Positions 54,449 to 63,264 of a stretch of 64,000 nt of DNA are shown here, one piece after another. Positions within the stretch are counted from its first letter, which is position 1. The number at the start of each line of letters is the position of its first letter. The stretch is from Oxalicibacterium faecigallinarum (GTDB lineage Bacteria; Pseudomonadota; Gammaproteobacteria; Burkholderiales; Burkholderiaceae_D). The stretch lies in contig NZ_BMDI01000001.1 in assembly GCF_014635705.1 (NCBI RefSeq), forward strand, positions 698,008 to 762,007. Reading direction: 5' to 3'. The position numbers were made by a program, and so were the translations under genes. Below the pieces are notes generated by a model. It did no database searches. It saw nothing but the letters and a program-made list of their open reading frames with translations, and was not told where the DNA came from.

Positions 54449-57400
54449 ATGTTCAATACCGTCCTGATCGCAAACCGCGGTGAGATTGCCTGTCGCATCG
54501 CGCGTACCCTCAAGAAAATGAACATCCGTTCGGTCGCCGTCTATTCCGACGCCGATCGCAACAGCCTGCACGTCTCTGCCGCCGATGTTGCCGTCTCGCT
54601 CGGCGGGCAGACAGCAGCAGAAAGTTACTTGCGTGCCGATCTCATCATCGCAGCGGCCAAGCAGACTGGCGCGCAGGCGATCATTCCTGGCTATGGCTTT
54701 CTTTCAGAGAACGCTGACTTTGCAGCACGGTGCGAAGCCGAAGGTATTGCCTTCGTCGGCCCGACGCCGCAACAGATGGAACAATTCGGCCTCAAGCATG
54801 CCGCGCGCGAACTGGCGGAAAAAGCCGGCGTGCCACTGGTGCCGGGCTCCGGTTTGCTGCCTGATCTGGCATCAGCACAGGCGCGTGCCAGCGAGATCGG
54901 CTATCCGGTCATGCTCAAGAGTACCGCTGGTGGCGGTGGCATCGGCCTGACACGTTGCAACAGCGAAGCCGAACTGATTGCCGCATTCGAATCGGTGCAG
55001 CGTCTTGGTCAATCCTTCTTCGCCAATGCTGGCGTGTTTGTCGAACGGTTCGTCGCCAACGCACGTCACGTTGAAGTGCAGATCTTTGGCGATGGACGCG
55101 GTAACGTGATTGCGATCGGCGAACGTGACTGCTCGCTGCAACGCCGTAACCAGAAAGTCGTCGAAGAAACGCCCGCGCCGGGATTGTCGGATGAACTGCG
55201 CCGTGCCCTCCTCGCCTCCGCGGAAAATCTGGGCCGCTCGGTCGGTTATCGCTCTGCGGGTACGGTCGAGTACATCTTCGACTCCGAGAAGCAGGCGTTT
55301 TACTTCCTTGAGGTCAACACTCGCCTGCAGGTCGAACACGCGATCACCGAAAGCGTGACCGGCATCGATCTGGTCGAGTGGATGATCATGACTGCAGCCG
55401 GCAATCCGCCATTGCTTGATCGTCGCATCGCCTCAAAGGGGGCATCGATCGAAGTGCGTGTCTATGCAGAAAATCCCTTGCGCAACTTTGCCCCGAGTCC
55501 TGGCACGCTGACAGAAGTCTTCTTCCCCGCTGATATTCGTGTCGATGGCTGGGTCGAAACCGGCACCGAAGTATCGGCACATTACGATCCGATGATTGCC
55601 AAACTGATCGTGCACGGCAAGGATCGTGATGAGGCAATTGCCGCGATGTCACGTGCGCTCGATGCCACGCGTTTGTCCGGCATCGCCACCAATCTCGACT
55701 ATCTGCGACAGGTGGTTGGCAGCGCCGGCTTTAAGGCCGGCGATGTCTCCACACGTTATCTGGACAGCTTTGACTATCGTCCGAACGTCGTTGAAATTAT
55801 CGACGCCGGTACCTACACCACGGTGCAAGACTATCCGGGTCGTGTCGGTTACTGGGATATTGGTATGCCGCCATCCGGCCCGATGGATGACTGGGCGTTC
55901 CGTCTGGCCAATCGTATCGTCGGCAACCAGCCGCATGCAGCCGGCATCGAAACCACCGTACTCGGCCCGACATTACGCTTCCATTGCGATACCGTGATTG
56001 CGCTGACAGGCGCACCGACCGACGCCACTCTCGATGACGCCGCCATTGCCTTCTGGATGCCGATCAACGTCAAGGCAGGCCAGGTACTCAAGGTCGGCAA
56101 AGCTACCAGCGGTTGCCGCAGCTATCTGGCCGTTCGCAACGGTCTTGATCTGCCGGTGTATCTGGGCAGCCGTGCCACGTTTGCACTGGGCCAGTTTGGT
56201 GGACATGCCGGTCGCACATTGCGACCGGGCGACGTGCTGCCGGTTGCCAATCCGGACTTGCCGGCAACGGCGGACTTGAAGCCACTGTACGACCCTGCAC
56301 CGCTGCCATCCGGTCTGGTTCCCGAGTACGGCAAAACCTGGGAAATCGGTGTGCTGTACGGCCCGCATGGTGCACCGGACTTCTTCACACAGGAATCGAT
56401 CGAAACCTTCTTCGCCAGCGAATGGGAAGTACATTACAACTCCAATCGTCTCGGCATTCGTCTCAATGGTCCGAAGCCATCCTGGACGCGTTCCGATGGT
56501 GGCGAAGCCGGCCTGCATCCATCCAATGTGCATGATTGCGAGTACGCAATCGGCAGCATCAACTTCACCGGTGATATGCCCGTCATCCTGACGCGCGATG
56601 GCCCGAGCCTTGGCGGCTTCGTCTGCGCTGCCACCATTGTCAAGGGCGAACTCTGGAAAGTCGGCCAGGTCAAGCCGGGCGACAAAATCCGCTTTGTTGA
56701 AATGTCGTTTGACGAAGCACTGGCGCTGGAGCAACGTCAGGATGCCTTCCTGCAGAACATGAATGCGGGTCTGCTCAAGCCCCCCGTGTTTTCCAAGAAG
56801 CGGGGCGAACCAATCCTGTTTGAACAGGCAGCCCAAGGCGAACATCCGAAGACGGTATTCCGTCAGGCAGGCGACAAGTACATCCTGATCGAGTACGGTG
56901 AAAACATTCTCGACCTGAATCTGCGCTTCCGCATCCACGCACTGATGGAAGCGCTCAAGCGCGATGCACACGACGGCATTCTTGAACTGTCCCCAGGCGT
57001 GCGTTCTTTGCAGGTCCGGTATGACAGCCGCATCATTCCACAAGCCGCACTGGTCAAGGTACTGGCCGACACCGATGGTGATCTCAGCGGCATCGCTACC
57101 ATGCAGGTAGCCAGCCGCGTGGTTTACCTGCCAATGGCGTACAACGATTCGGCCACGCTGGATGCAGTCGCACGCTATCGCCAGTCGGTACGTGACACGG
57201 CACCGTGGTTGCCAAGCAATACCGAATTCATTCGCCGCATCAACGGACTGGGTTCCGAAAACGATGTGCGCGACACGATCTATGAAACCAGCTACATGGT
57301 GCTCGGTCTGGGTGACGTATATCTCGGCGCGCCATGTGCCGTCCCTGTCGATCCGCGTCATCGCCTGCTGACCTCCAAGTACAACCCTGCCCGCACCTAC

Positions 57401-58048
57401 ACCGCTGAAGGCACGGTCGGCATCGGTGGTGTCTACATGTGCATTTACGGTATGGACTCCCCCGGTGGTTACCAGTTGGTTGGCCGCACGCTGCCGATCT
57501 GGAACAAGTTCATGAAGAACAAAGCCTTCATCGATGGCAAGCCATGGTTGCTGCGCTTCTTTGATCAGGTACGTTTCTATCCCGTGACGGAAGAAGAGCT
57601 CGATGCACTGCGCAACGATTTCCGCGAAGGTCGCAGCGGCGTGCAGATCGAGGAGGAAATATTCGATCTCGGCAAATACAACGCCTTCCTGCAACGTATC
57701 GAGCCGGAAATGGAAGGCTTCCGCGCCAGGCAGAAAGCCGCATTCGATCTGGAAGTTGCACGCTGGGCCAGCGAAGCCGACACGGCGGCTGCCGCGATGG
57801 CTGCACAACGTCCGGTCGATGCAGCCGAGCTGACTGGCTCGGTCGTTTCGGCAGATATCACCGGCAATGTCTGGAAGTTGATTGCCGAAGCCGGCGCAAC
57901 CGTCAAGGCGGGTGATCCGCTGCTGATTCTGGAAGCCATGAAGATGGAATTCCATATCTCGGCACCATGCGATGGCATTGTCAAGAACTTCCATTGCAAG
58001 CCCGGCATGATGATCAATGCGGGCGATCCACTGGTTTCCATCGAGTAA
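54449..58048 (+). CDS. uca: Urea carboxylase
   Basis: Biotin- and ATP-dependent carboxylase (1199 aa) making allophanate from urea, which the preceding enzyme then hydrolyses. The start is ATG 54449 (MFNTVLIANRGEIACRIART, AAGGA upstream), not the earlier in-frame codon inside atzF. Biotin carboxylase domain (1 to about 450) has KSTAGGGGIGLTRC and EVNTRLQVEHAITE. Two KipA/KipI-like carboxyltransferase domains follow (from about 455 with TYTTVQDYPGRVGYWDIGMP, then about 830-1040). A C-terminal biotinyl domain has EAMKMEF with the biotinylated Lys at about 1165. All parts of a complete enzyme are present. Confidence 0.96.
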   Translation: MFNTVLIANRGEIACRIARTLKKMNIRSVAVYSDADRNSLHVSAADVAVSLGGQTAAESYLRADLIIAAAKQTGAQAIIPGYGFLSENADFAARCEAEGIAFVGPTPQQMEQFGLKHAARELAEKAGVPLVPGSGLLPDLASAQARASEIGYPVMLKSTAGGGGIGLTRCNSEAELIAAFESVQRLGQSFFANAGVFVERFVANARHVEVQIFGDGRGNVIAIGERDCSLQRRNQKVVEETPAPGLSDELRRALLASAENLGRSVGYRSAGTVEYIFDSEKQAFYFLEVNTRLQVEHAITESVTGIDLVEWMIMTAAGNPPLLDRRIASKGASIEVRVYAENPLRNFAPSPGTLTEVFFPADIRVDGWVETGTEVSAHYDPMIAKLIVHGKDRDEAIAAMSRALDATRLSGIATNLDYLRQVVGSAGFKAGDVSTRYLDSFDYRPNVVEIIDAGTYTTVQDYPGRVGYWDIGMPPSGPMDDWAFRLANRIVGNQPHAAGIETTVLGPTLRFHCDTVIALTGAPTDATLDDAAIAFWMPINVKAGQVLKVGKATSGCRSYLAVRNGLDLPVYLGSRATFALGQFGGHAGRTLRPGDVLPVANPDLPATADLKPLYDPAPLPSGLVPEYGKTWEIGVLYGPHGAPDFFTQESIETFFASEWEVHYNSNRLGIRLNGPKPSWTRSDGGEAGLHPSNVHDCEYAIGSINFTGDMPVILTRDGPSLGGFVCAATIVKGELWKVGQVKPGDKIRFVEMSFDEALALEQRQDAFLQNMNAGLLKPPVFSKKRGEPILFEQAAQGEHPKTVFRQAGDKYILIEYGENILDLNLRFRIHALMEALKRDAHDGILELSPGVRSLQVRYDSRIIPQAALVKVLADTDGDLSGIATMQVASRVVYLPMAYNDSATLDAVARYRQSVRDTAPWLPSNTEFIRRINGLGSENDVRDTIYETSYMVLGLGDVYLGAPCAVPVDPRHRLLTSKYNPARTYTAEGTVGIGGVYMCIYGMDSPGGYQLVGRTLPIWNKFMKNKAFIDGKPWLLRFFDQVRFYPVTEEELDALRNDFREGRSGVQIEEEIFDLGKYNAFLQRIEPEMEGFRARQKAAFDLEVARWASEADTAAAAMAAQRPVDAAELTGSVVSADITGNVWKLIAEAGATVKAGDPLLILEAMKMEFHISAPCDGIVKNFHCKPGMMINAGDPLVSIE

Positions 58049-58088
58049 GCACAGACAGTCCCACAACCGCACGCAACGAGGCATCGGC

Positions 58089-58811
58089 ATGATCGATATC
58101 AAGGCACCAGCCACGACCGGCAAGAACGCCAACAATCTGGCCGTTCAGATTTATACGCAATTGAAGGCGGACATTTTCGATTTCCGTTTGCTACCCGGTG
58201 ACAAGTTCAGCGAAGGCGACATTGCGACCCGCATGCAGGTCAGCCGCACACCGGTACGTCAGGCCTTGTTCTGGCTGCAACGCGAAGGTTACGTGGATGT
58301 GCACTTCCGTAGCGGCTGGCAAGTACGCAGCTTCGATTTCAAGTATTTCGAAGACTTGTATGAAGTCCGCATCATGATGGAAACCGCCGCCATCGGAACG
58401 CTGGTTCAGCGTAATGAAACCCACAAGCTCGACACCTTGCGTGAAATCTGGTGCGGCCCTGCTTCCACTCATCTTGGCGAACCCGGCAAGGTAGCGGCAC
58501 TGGACGAAGCCTTCCACGCACGACTGGTTGCGGCGATCGACAACCATGAAATGGTACGCATGCATCAGGACGTGACCGAACGTATCCGCATCATTCGCCG
58601 CCTCGACTTTACCAAGGCACCCCGTATCGATGCGACCTATCGCGAGCACGCCGACATTCTTGATCTCATTGCGGCTGGCAACGCGGCCTCCGCCCAGCAG
58701 ATGCTGAGTGAACACATCGCTGAAAGTCGCGATGAGGTCAAACGCATCACGCTCTTCATGCTGCAGAACGCACGCACACAGTACGGATCGCAGGCAACGA
58801 GCAACGCTTGA
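58089..58811 (+). CDS. GntR/FadR-family transcription regulator
   Basis: A 240-aa regulator. The N-terminal winged helix has LKADIFDFRLLPGDKFSEGDIATRM and VSRTPVRQALFWLQREGYV. The FCD domain (about 90-225) has the helical pattern with acidic/His ligands near DEAFHARLVAAIDNHEMVR and YREHADILDLIAAGN. ATG 58089 has GAGG upstream; the frame extension to 58017 overlaps uca and is rejected. Its place 40 bases past urea carboxylase and before urtA suggests it responds to urea-nitrogen metabolites. Confidence 0.88.
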   Translation: MIDIKAPATTGKNANNLAVQIYTQLKADIFDFRLLPGDKFSEGDIATRMQVSRTPVRQALFWLQREGYVDVHFRSGWQVRSFDFKYFEDLYEVRIMMETAAIGTLVQRNETHKLDTLREIWCGPASTHLGEPGKVAALDEAFHARLVAAIDNHEMVRMHQDVTERIRIIRRLDFTKAPRIDATYREHADILDLIAAGNAASAQQMLSEHIAESRDEVKRITLFMLQNARTQYGSQATSNA

Positions 58812-58820
58812 TTCCACGGG

Positions 58821-58868
58821 ATGCACCAGCACGACACGATGGCGCATCAATGGTGCATGCAATGCACA
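58821..58868. promoter_or_regulatory. Candidate NtrC-type half-sites
   Basis: ATGCACCA (58821-58828) and its complement TGGTGCAT (58851-58858) are 22 bases apart, with a further TGCACA at 58863-58868. These match halves of the TGCACC-N5-GGTGCA NtrC site, but the spacing is not standard. They lie 105-150 bases upstream of the -24/-12 sequence. Confidence 0.45.
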
Positions 58869-58972
58869 ACATGGTTAACAAATCACCGTTCATGCACGCG
58901 AAATCCATCAGTAGAACGTCATTTTCCCAGGCGAAGCAGATTGATTTGCCCAATGCAACGATTGTTAACAAC

Positions 58973-58988
58973 TGGTCTGGAATTTGCT
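58973..58988 (+). promoter_or_regulatory. Candidate sigma-54 promoter of the urt operon
   Basis: TGGTCTGGAATTTGCT keeps the GG and GC dinucleotides ten bases apart and a full TTGC at -12, but diverges in the -24 half (TCT for CAC). It lies 150 bases before urtA. Confidence 0.5.
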
Positions 58989-59140
58989 TTTGAAAACAGG
59001 TCTTGTATCCAAGATGAAATACAACAAAACGTTCATCTGACATACCCGATGCAGTCCAAGAAATACGTTTGTATGCAGGTTGTTTTTTCGTGGTTTTTGT
59101 TTGTCCCTCGTTTCGTTCAATTACTTAGGAGCACACCAAT

Positions 59141-60394
59141 ATGTCACGTCGTCTGATCCTGAAAGCAACCGCACTCGGTGCCTTCACACTTGCTGCTTCA
59201 TCCTGGATGCCGTCTGCCTTTGCAGCCGACACCATCAAGGTCGGCATCCTGCATTCGCTGTCCGGCACCATGGCAATCTCGGAAACCTCGCTGAAAGACG
59301 TCGCCCTGATGGCGATTGAGGAAATCAACGCAAACGGTGGTGTCATGGGCAAGAAGCTTGAGCCTGTGGTCGTCGATCCCGCATCCAACTGGCCACTGTT
59401 CGCCGAACGCGCACGTCAGCTGATCTCGCAAGACAAGGTGTCGGTGGTCTTCGGCTGCTGGACCTCTGTCTCGCGCAAATCGGTTCTGCCAGTCTTCAAG
59501 GAACTGAACAGCCTGCTGTTCTATCCCGTGCAATACGAAGGTGAAGAACTCGAGAAAAACGTGTTCTACACCGGCGCAGCGCCAAACCAGCAAGCGATCC
59601 CGGCAGTTGAATACCTGATGTCGAAAGAAGGCGGCGAAGCCAAGCGTTTTGTCCTGCTCGGTACCGACTATGTCTATCCACGCACCACCAACAAGATCCT
59701 GCGCGCCTTCCTGCATAGCAAGGGCGTGAAGGATTCCGATATCGATGAGGTCTATACCCCGTTCGGCCATTCCGATTATCAGACCATCGTTGCCAATATC
59801 AAGCGCTTCTCGGCTGGCGGCAAGACGGCTGTGATTTCCACCATCAACGGCGACTCCAACGTGCCATTCTACAAAGAGCTGGGTAATGCAGGTCTGAAGG
59901 CAACTGATGTTCCCGTCGTTGCATTCTCGGTCGGTGAAGAAGAACTGCGTGGCGTCGATACCAAACCGCTGGTTGGTCACCTCGCTGCATGGAACTACTT
60001 CCAGTCCGTGAAGAATCCGGTCAATGCCGACTTCATCAAGAAATGGAAAGCCTACGCGGTCGCCAAGAAATTGCCGAACGCCAGCACCGTCGTGACCAAT
60101 GATCCGATGGAAGCAACCTACGTTGGCATCCACATGTGGAAGCAGGCTGTCGAAAAAGCCAAGTCGACCGATACCGACAAGGTCATCGCAGCGATGGCTG
60201 GTCAAACCTTCAAGGCACCATCGGGCTACACGCTGAAGATGGATGAAACCAATCACCACCTGCACAAGCCTGTGATGATCGGCGAGATCCGTGCCAACGG
60301 TCAGTTCAATGTCGTCTACAAGACCAAAGAACCGATCCGTGCACAACCCTGGAGCCCATACATCAAGGGTAACGAGGGCAAACAGAAGATGTAA
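59141..60394 (+). CDS. urtA: Urea ABC transporter substrate-binding protein UrtA
   Basis: Periplasmic urea-binding protein (417 aa) for high-affinity uptake. MSRRLILKATALGAFTLAAS begins a signal peptide with twin arginine, cleaved near AFAAD. The mature protein opens with the UrtA/FmdD-type IKVGILHSLSGTMAISETSLKD, then FGCWTSVSRKSVLPVFKELNSLLFYPVQYEGEE and NITYTGAAPNQQ-like YTGAAPNQQAIPAVEYL. The family length and motifs separate it from LivJ. AGGAG lies about 8 bases before the ATG. It is followed by a stem-loop, then urtB. Confidence 0.94.
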   Translation: MSRRLILKATALGAFTLAASSWMPSAFAADTIKVGILHSLSGTMAISETSLKDVALMAIEEINANGGVMGKKLEPVVVDPASNWPLFAERARQLISQDKVSVVFGCWTSVSRKSVLPVFKELNSLLFYPVQYEGEELEKNVFYTGAAPNQQAIPAVEYLMSKEGGEAKRFVLLGTDYVYPRTTNKILRAFLHSKGVKDSDIDEVYTPFGHSDYQTIVANIKRFSAGGKTAVISTINGDSNVPFYKELGNAGLKATDVPVVAFSVGEEELRGVDTKPLVGHLAAWNYFQSVKNPVNADFIKKWKAYAVAKKLPNASTVVTNDPMEATYVGIHMWKQAVEKAKSTDTDKVIAAMAGQTFKAPSGYTLKMDETNHHLHKPVMIGEIRANGQFNVVYKTKEPIRAQPWSPYIKGNEGKQKM

Positions 60395-60460
60395 TTGCAA
60401 CAAGCTGGTTGCATGCGCTGCCGATGCGCGTGTAACCAGCAGCATCCCTGATCGTCATCG

Positions 60461-60488
60461 TCGGGCAGCGCCGCTGCATGCTGCCCGA
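60461..60488 (+). repeat. Stem-loop between urtA and urtB
   Basis: TCGGGCAGC (60461-60469) pairs with GCTGCCCGA (60480-60488) around a 10-base loop, without a T run. Such hairpins often protect the upstream mRNA or partly terminate it, so that binding protein exceeds membrane parts. Confidence 0.55.
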
Positions 60489-60541
60489 TTCTGCAAATGC
60501 TCCGACGAATGACTTTGATCGTTCGCACATCAAGAGTTGCC

Positions 60542-62158
60542 ATGACACGTTTTTCAAGAATCTTTTCTCAGGCATGGCTGGTCGCCCTGCTCTGTCTGAG
60601 CGCGGTTACTGCGCATGCAGCGATCGACCGCGCCCTGCTCGAGCCGCTGGGTGGCGACGATCCGGATGCGCGGATCGAAGCTGTCGGCCTGATCGCTGCG
60701 CTCGCCAATGCTGATGCGCGCAAGGTGCTCGACGCGCTCAACCGCGAAACACTGTATGTCACACCGGCAGGCGATGTACTGGTCGTTGGCGACAGTGATG
60801 CCTGGAACCCGGCCACGGATGAAACCATCGCCATTCCCGACGATGCCGAAGACATCAGCGTCAACAATCGCCTGCGCGGCGTATTGCAAGGCGCGCTGTC
60901 CGGCATGCGCCTGTTTTCCGATGATCGCAGCGAACGCATCGCTGCCGCACGCAGCATGCTGCGCAACGCCGATCCCGCGCAATTGCCACTGGTCGACAAG
61001 GCCTTGGCGAAGGAAGACGATACACAAGTCATCGATCTGCTGCATCAGGTGCGCGCCATTGCCAACTTGCATTCAGAGAACGCCAGTGAACGCAAGGAAG
61101 CCCTGATCGCCTTGCGCAGTACAACCGATGCCAGCCTGATGGCCACCTTCAAGCAGATGGCCGAGAAAAGTGGCGACGGCAACTATGCGGAACCGGATGC
61201 AGGCGTACGTGCCGAAGCAGCCAAAACCATGGCTGCCTTGCAAAATCATTTACGTGTCACCGACTTTGCAGGCAAAGTGTTTTATGGCCTGTCGCTTGGC
61301 AGCGTGCTATTGCTGGCAGCACTCGGTCTTGCCATCACCTTCGGTCTAATGGGCATCATCAACATGGCGCATGGCGAGATGTTGATGATCGGTGCCTACA
61401 CCACCTACGTCTGCCAACTGATTTTTCGCAATTACTTTCCGGATGCAATCGATGCCTATCTGGTTGTCGCCCTGCCCGCCGCCTTCATCGTAACCGCTGC
61501 AGTTGGTATCGTCATCGAGCGTCTGGTGATTCGCTGGTTGTACGGACGTCCGCTGGAAACACTGCTTTGCACTTGGGGCATCAGCCTGATGCTGATGCAA
61601 ACCGTACGCTCGATCTTTGGGGCGCAAAACGTGGAAGTGGCCAACCCCAGCTGGATGTCCGGCGGCTTTACGGTACTGGGTTCACTGTCGCTCTCGTGGA
61701 ACCGCATCGTGATCATCGCGTTCTCGCTGCTGGTCGTACTCGCTGTCTGGCTGATCCTGAACAAGACGCGTCTCGGGCTGTTTGTGCGCGCCGTTACGCA
61801 GAATCGCCGCATGGCTGACTGCGTCGGCGTCTCGACCGGTCGGGTCGACATGATGACTTTCGGACTTGGCTGCGGCATCGCCGGTCTTGGTGGCGTCGCG
61901 CTGTCGCAGCTTGGCAATGTCGGACCTGATCTCGGTCAAGCCTATATCGTCGATTCCTTCATGGTCGTGGTACTAGGCGGCGTGGGACAACTGGCCGGGA
62001 CCGTCATCGCCGCATTCGGACTCGGCGAGGTCAACAAATTCCTCGAGCCGGTTGCCGGTGCCGTGCTGGCCAAGATCGCGATTCTTGTCGTGATCATCAT
62101 CTTCATTCAAAAGCGTCCGCAAGGCCTGTTTGCGCTGAAAGGCAGGAGTGTGGAATGA
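60542..62158 (+). CDS. urtB: Urea ABC transporter permease UrtB
   Basis: Membrane subunit of 538 aa. ATG 60542 begins a signal peptide (MTRFSRIFSQAWLVALLCLS); the earlier in-frame start at 60497 is less likely. A periplasmic N-terminal region of about 230 residues with HEAT-like helical repeats is typical of UrtB and absent from LivH. The LivH-like permease core then starts near VFYGLSLGSVLLLAALGLAITFG, with GIINMAHGEMLMIGAYTTY and a VSTGRVDMMTFGLGCGIAGLGG segment. It overlaps urtC by 4 bases. Confidence 0.93.
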   Translation: MTRFSRIFSQAWLVALLCLSAVTAHAAIDRALLEPLGGDDPDARIEAVGLIAALANADARKVLDALNRETLYVTPAGDVLVVGDSDAWNPATDETIAIPDDAEDISVNNRLRGVLQGALSGMRLFSDDRSERIAAARSMLRNADPAQLPLVDKALAKEDDTQVIDLLHQVRAIANLHSENASERKEALIALRSTTDASLMATFKQMAEKSGDGNYAEPDAGVRAEAAKTMAALQNHLRVTDFAGKVFYGLSLGSVLLLAALGLAITFGLMGIINMAHGEMLMIGAYTTYVCQLIFRNYFPDAIDAYLVVALPAAFIVTAAVGIVIERLVIRWLYGRPLETLLCTWGISLMLMQTVRSIFGAQNVEVANPSWMSGGFTVLGSLSLSWNRIVIIAFSLLVVLAVWLILNKTRLGLFVRAVTQNRRMADCVGVSTGRVDMMTFGLGCGIAGLGGVALSQLGNVGPDLGQAYIVDSFMVVVLGGVGQLAGTVIAAFGLGEVNKFLEPVAGAVLAKIAILVVIIIFIQKRPQGLFALKGRSVE

Positions 62159-63264
62159 GTACCCTCGTGATCAAGGAATCCCTTTTCTCCCGTCCGGCCA
62201 TGATTGGCATCATCCTCTGCGGCATCGTGCTGGCCGCCTTGCCGATCATGAATCTGCTGTTTCCCTACGGCCATGCCCTGCACATCTCGAGCTATACCAT
62301 CGGTCTGATCGGCAAGTTCATGTGCTATGCAATGGCAGCACTGGCGCTTGATCTGGTGTGGGGTTACACCGGCATCCTGTCGCTTGGCCACGGCGTATTC
62401 TTTGCGCTGGGTGGTTACATGCATGGCATGTATCTGATGCGCGCCATTGGCAAGGATGGTGTCTATCAAAGTCATTTGCCAGACTTCATGGTGTTCCTGA
62501 ACTGGAGCGAATATCCGTGGTACTGGTGGATGACCGAGCACTTCTGGTTTGCGATGCTGCTGGTTGTACTGGTACCAGGCGCCCTGGCCTTCTTGTTCGG
62601 TTACTTTGCTTTCCGCTCGCGTATTAAGGGCGTGTACTTCTCGATCATCACGCAGGCGATGACCTTTGCCTTCATGCTGCTGTTCTTCCGCAATGACACG
62701 GGCTTTGGCGGCAATAACGGCTTTACCGACTTCAAGCGCATTCTCGGCTTCTCGATCACGGCACCGGAAACCAAGGCTGTCCTGTACCTGGTCACACTGG
62801 CTGCCCTGCTTGGCGCGCTCTTCCTGTGCCGTGCCATCGTCACATCCAAACTCGGACGCGTGTTGCAGGGTGTGCGTGATTCCGAATCGCGCCTGATGTT
62901 CATCGGCTATAACCCGCTGTGGTTCAAGCTGTTTGTCTGGACCTTGTCCGCAGTCCTGTGTGGGATTGCGGGCGCCTTGTATGTGCCGCAGGTCGGCATC
63001 ATCAATCCGTCGGAAATGTCGCCGGCCAATTCGATTGAAATGGTGATCTGGACTGCCGTCGGTGGTCGTGGCTCGCTGATCGGACCGATCATCGGTGCCT
63101 TCAGCGTCAATGGTCTGAAGAGCTGGTTCACTGCTGCCTTCCCTGATCTCTGGCTGTATGCACTGGGCCTGATCTTCATCCTGGTCACACTGTTCATGCC
63201 GCAAGGCATTCTCGGCGTGGTGCAGAAACTGAAGAAACGCTCAAAAGAAGGAGACGCCGCATGA
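62155..63264 (+). CDS. urtC: Urea ABC transporter permease UrtC
   Basis: Second membrane subunit, 369 aa, LivM-like. Several helices are visible, with WGYTGILSLGHGVFFALGGYMHGM, RIKGVYFSIITQAMTFAF and GTGFGGNNGFTDF-like TGFGGNNGFTDF blocks, and RVLQGVRDSESRLMFIGY as the ATPase-contact loop. It overlaps both urtB and urtD by 4 bases (ATGA), indicating coupled translation. Confidence 0.94.
   Translation: MSTLVIKESLFSRPAMIGIILCGIVLAALPIMNLLFPYGHALHISSYTIGLIGKFMCYAMAALALDLVWGYTGILSLGHGVFFALGGYMHGMYLMRAIGKDGVYQSHLPDFMVFLNWSEYPWYWWMTEHFWFAMLLVVLVPGALAFLFGYFAFRSRIKGVYFSIITQAMTFAFMLLFFRNDTGFGGNNGFTDFKRILGFSITAPETKAVLYLVTLAALLGALFLCRAIVTSKLGRVLQGVRDSESRLMFIGYNPLWFKLFVWTLSAVLCGIAGALYVPQVGIINPSEMSPANSIEMVIWTAVGGRGSLIGPIIGAFSVNGLKSWFTAAFPDLWLYALGLIFILVTLFMPQGILGVVQKLKKRSKEGDAA

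Larger units (their letters stand above)
58812..59140. other. Regulatory gap upstream of urtA
   Basis: This 329-base gap has no gene. It holds TGCACC-type half-sites (58821-58868) and a -24/-12-like sequence (58973-58988), leaving about 150 bases of leader before urtA. A ribosome site (AGGAG) stands just upstream of the urtA ATG. Confidence 0.6.

Noticed and set aside
55973-58135. Long open frame of 720 codons on the minus strand
   Set aside because: It is antisense to urea carboxylase, whose domains are complete and unambiguous. The antisense protein shows no recognisable motifs; such shadows are common in GC-rich genes.
59198-60445. Minus-strand open frame of 415 codons
   Set aside because: Antisense shadow of urtA with no domain features or ribosome site.
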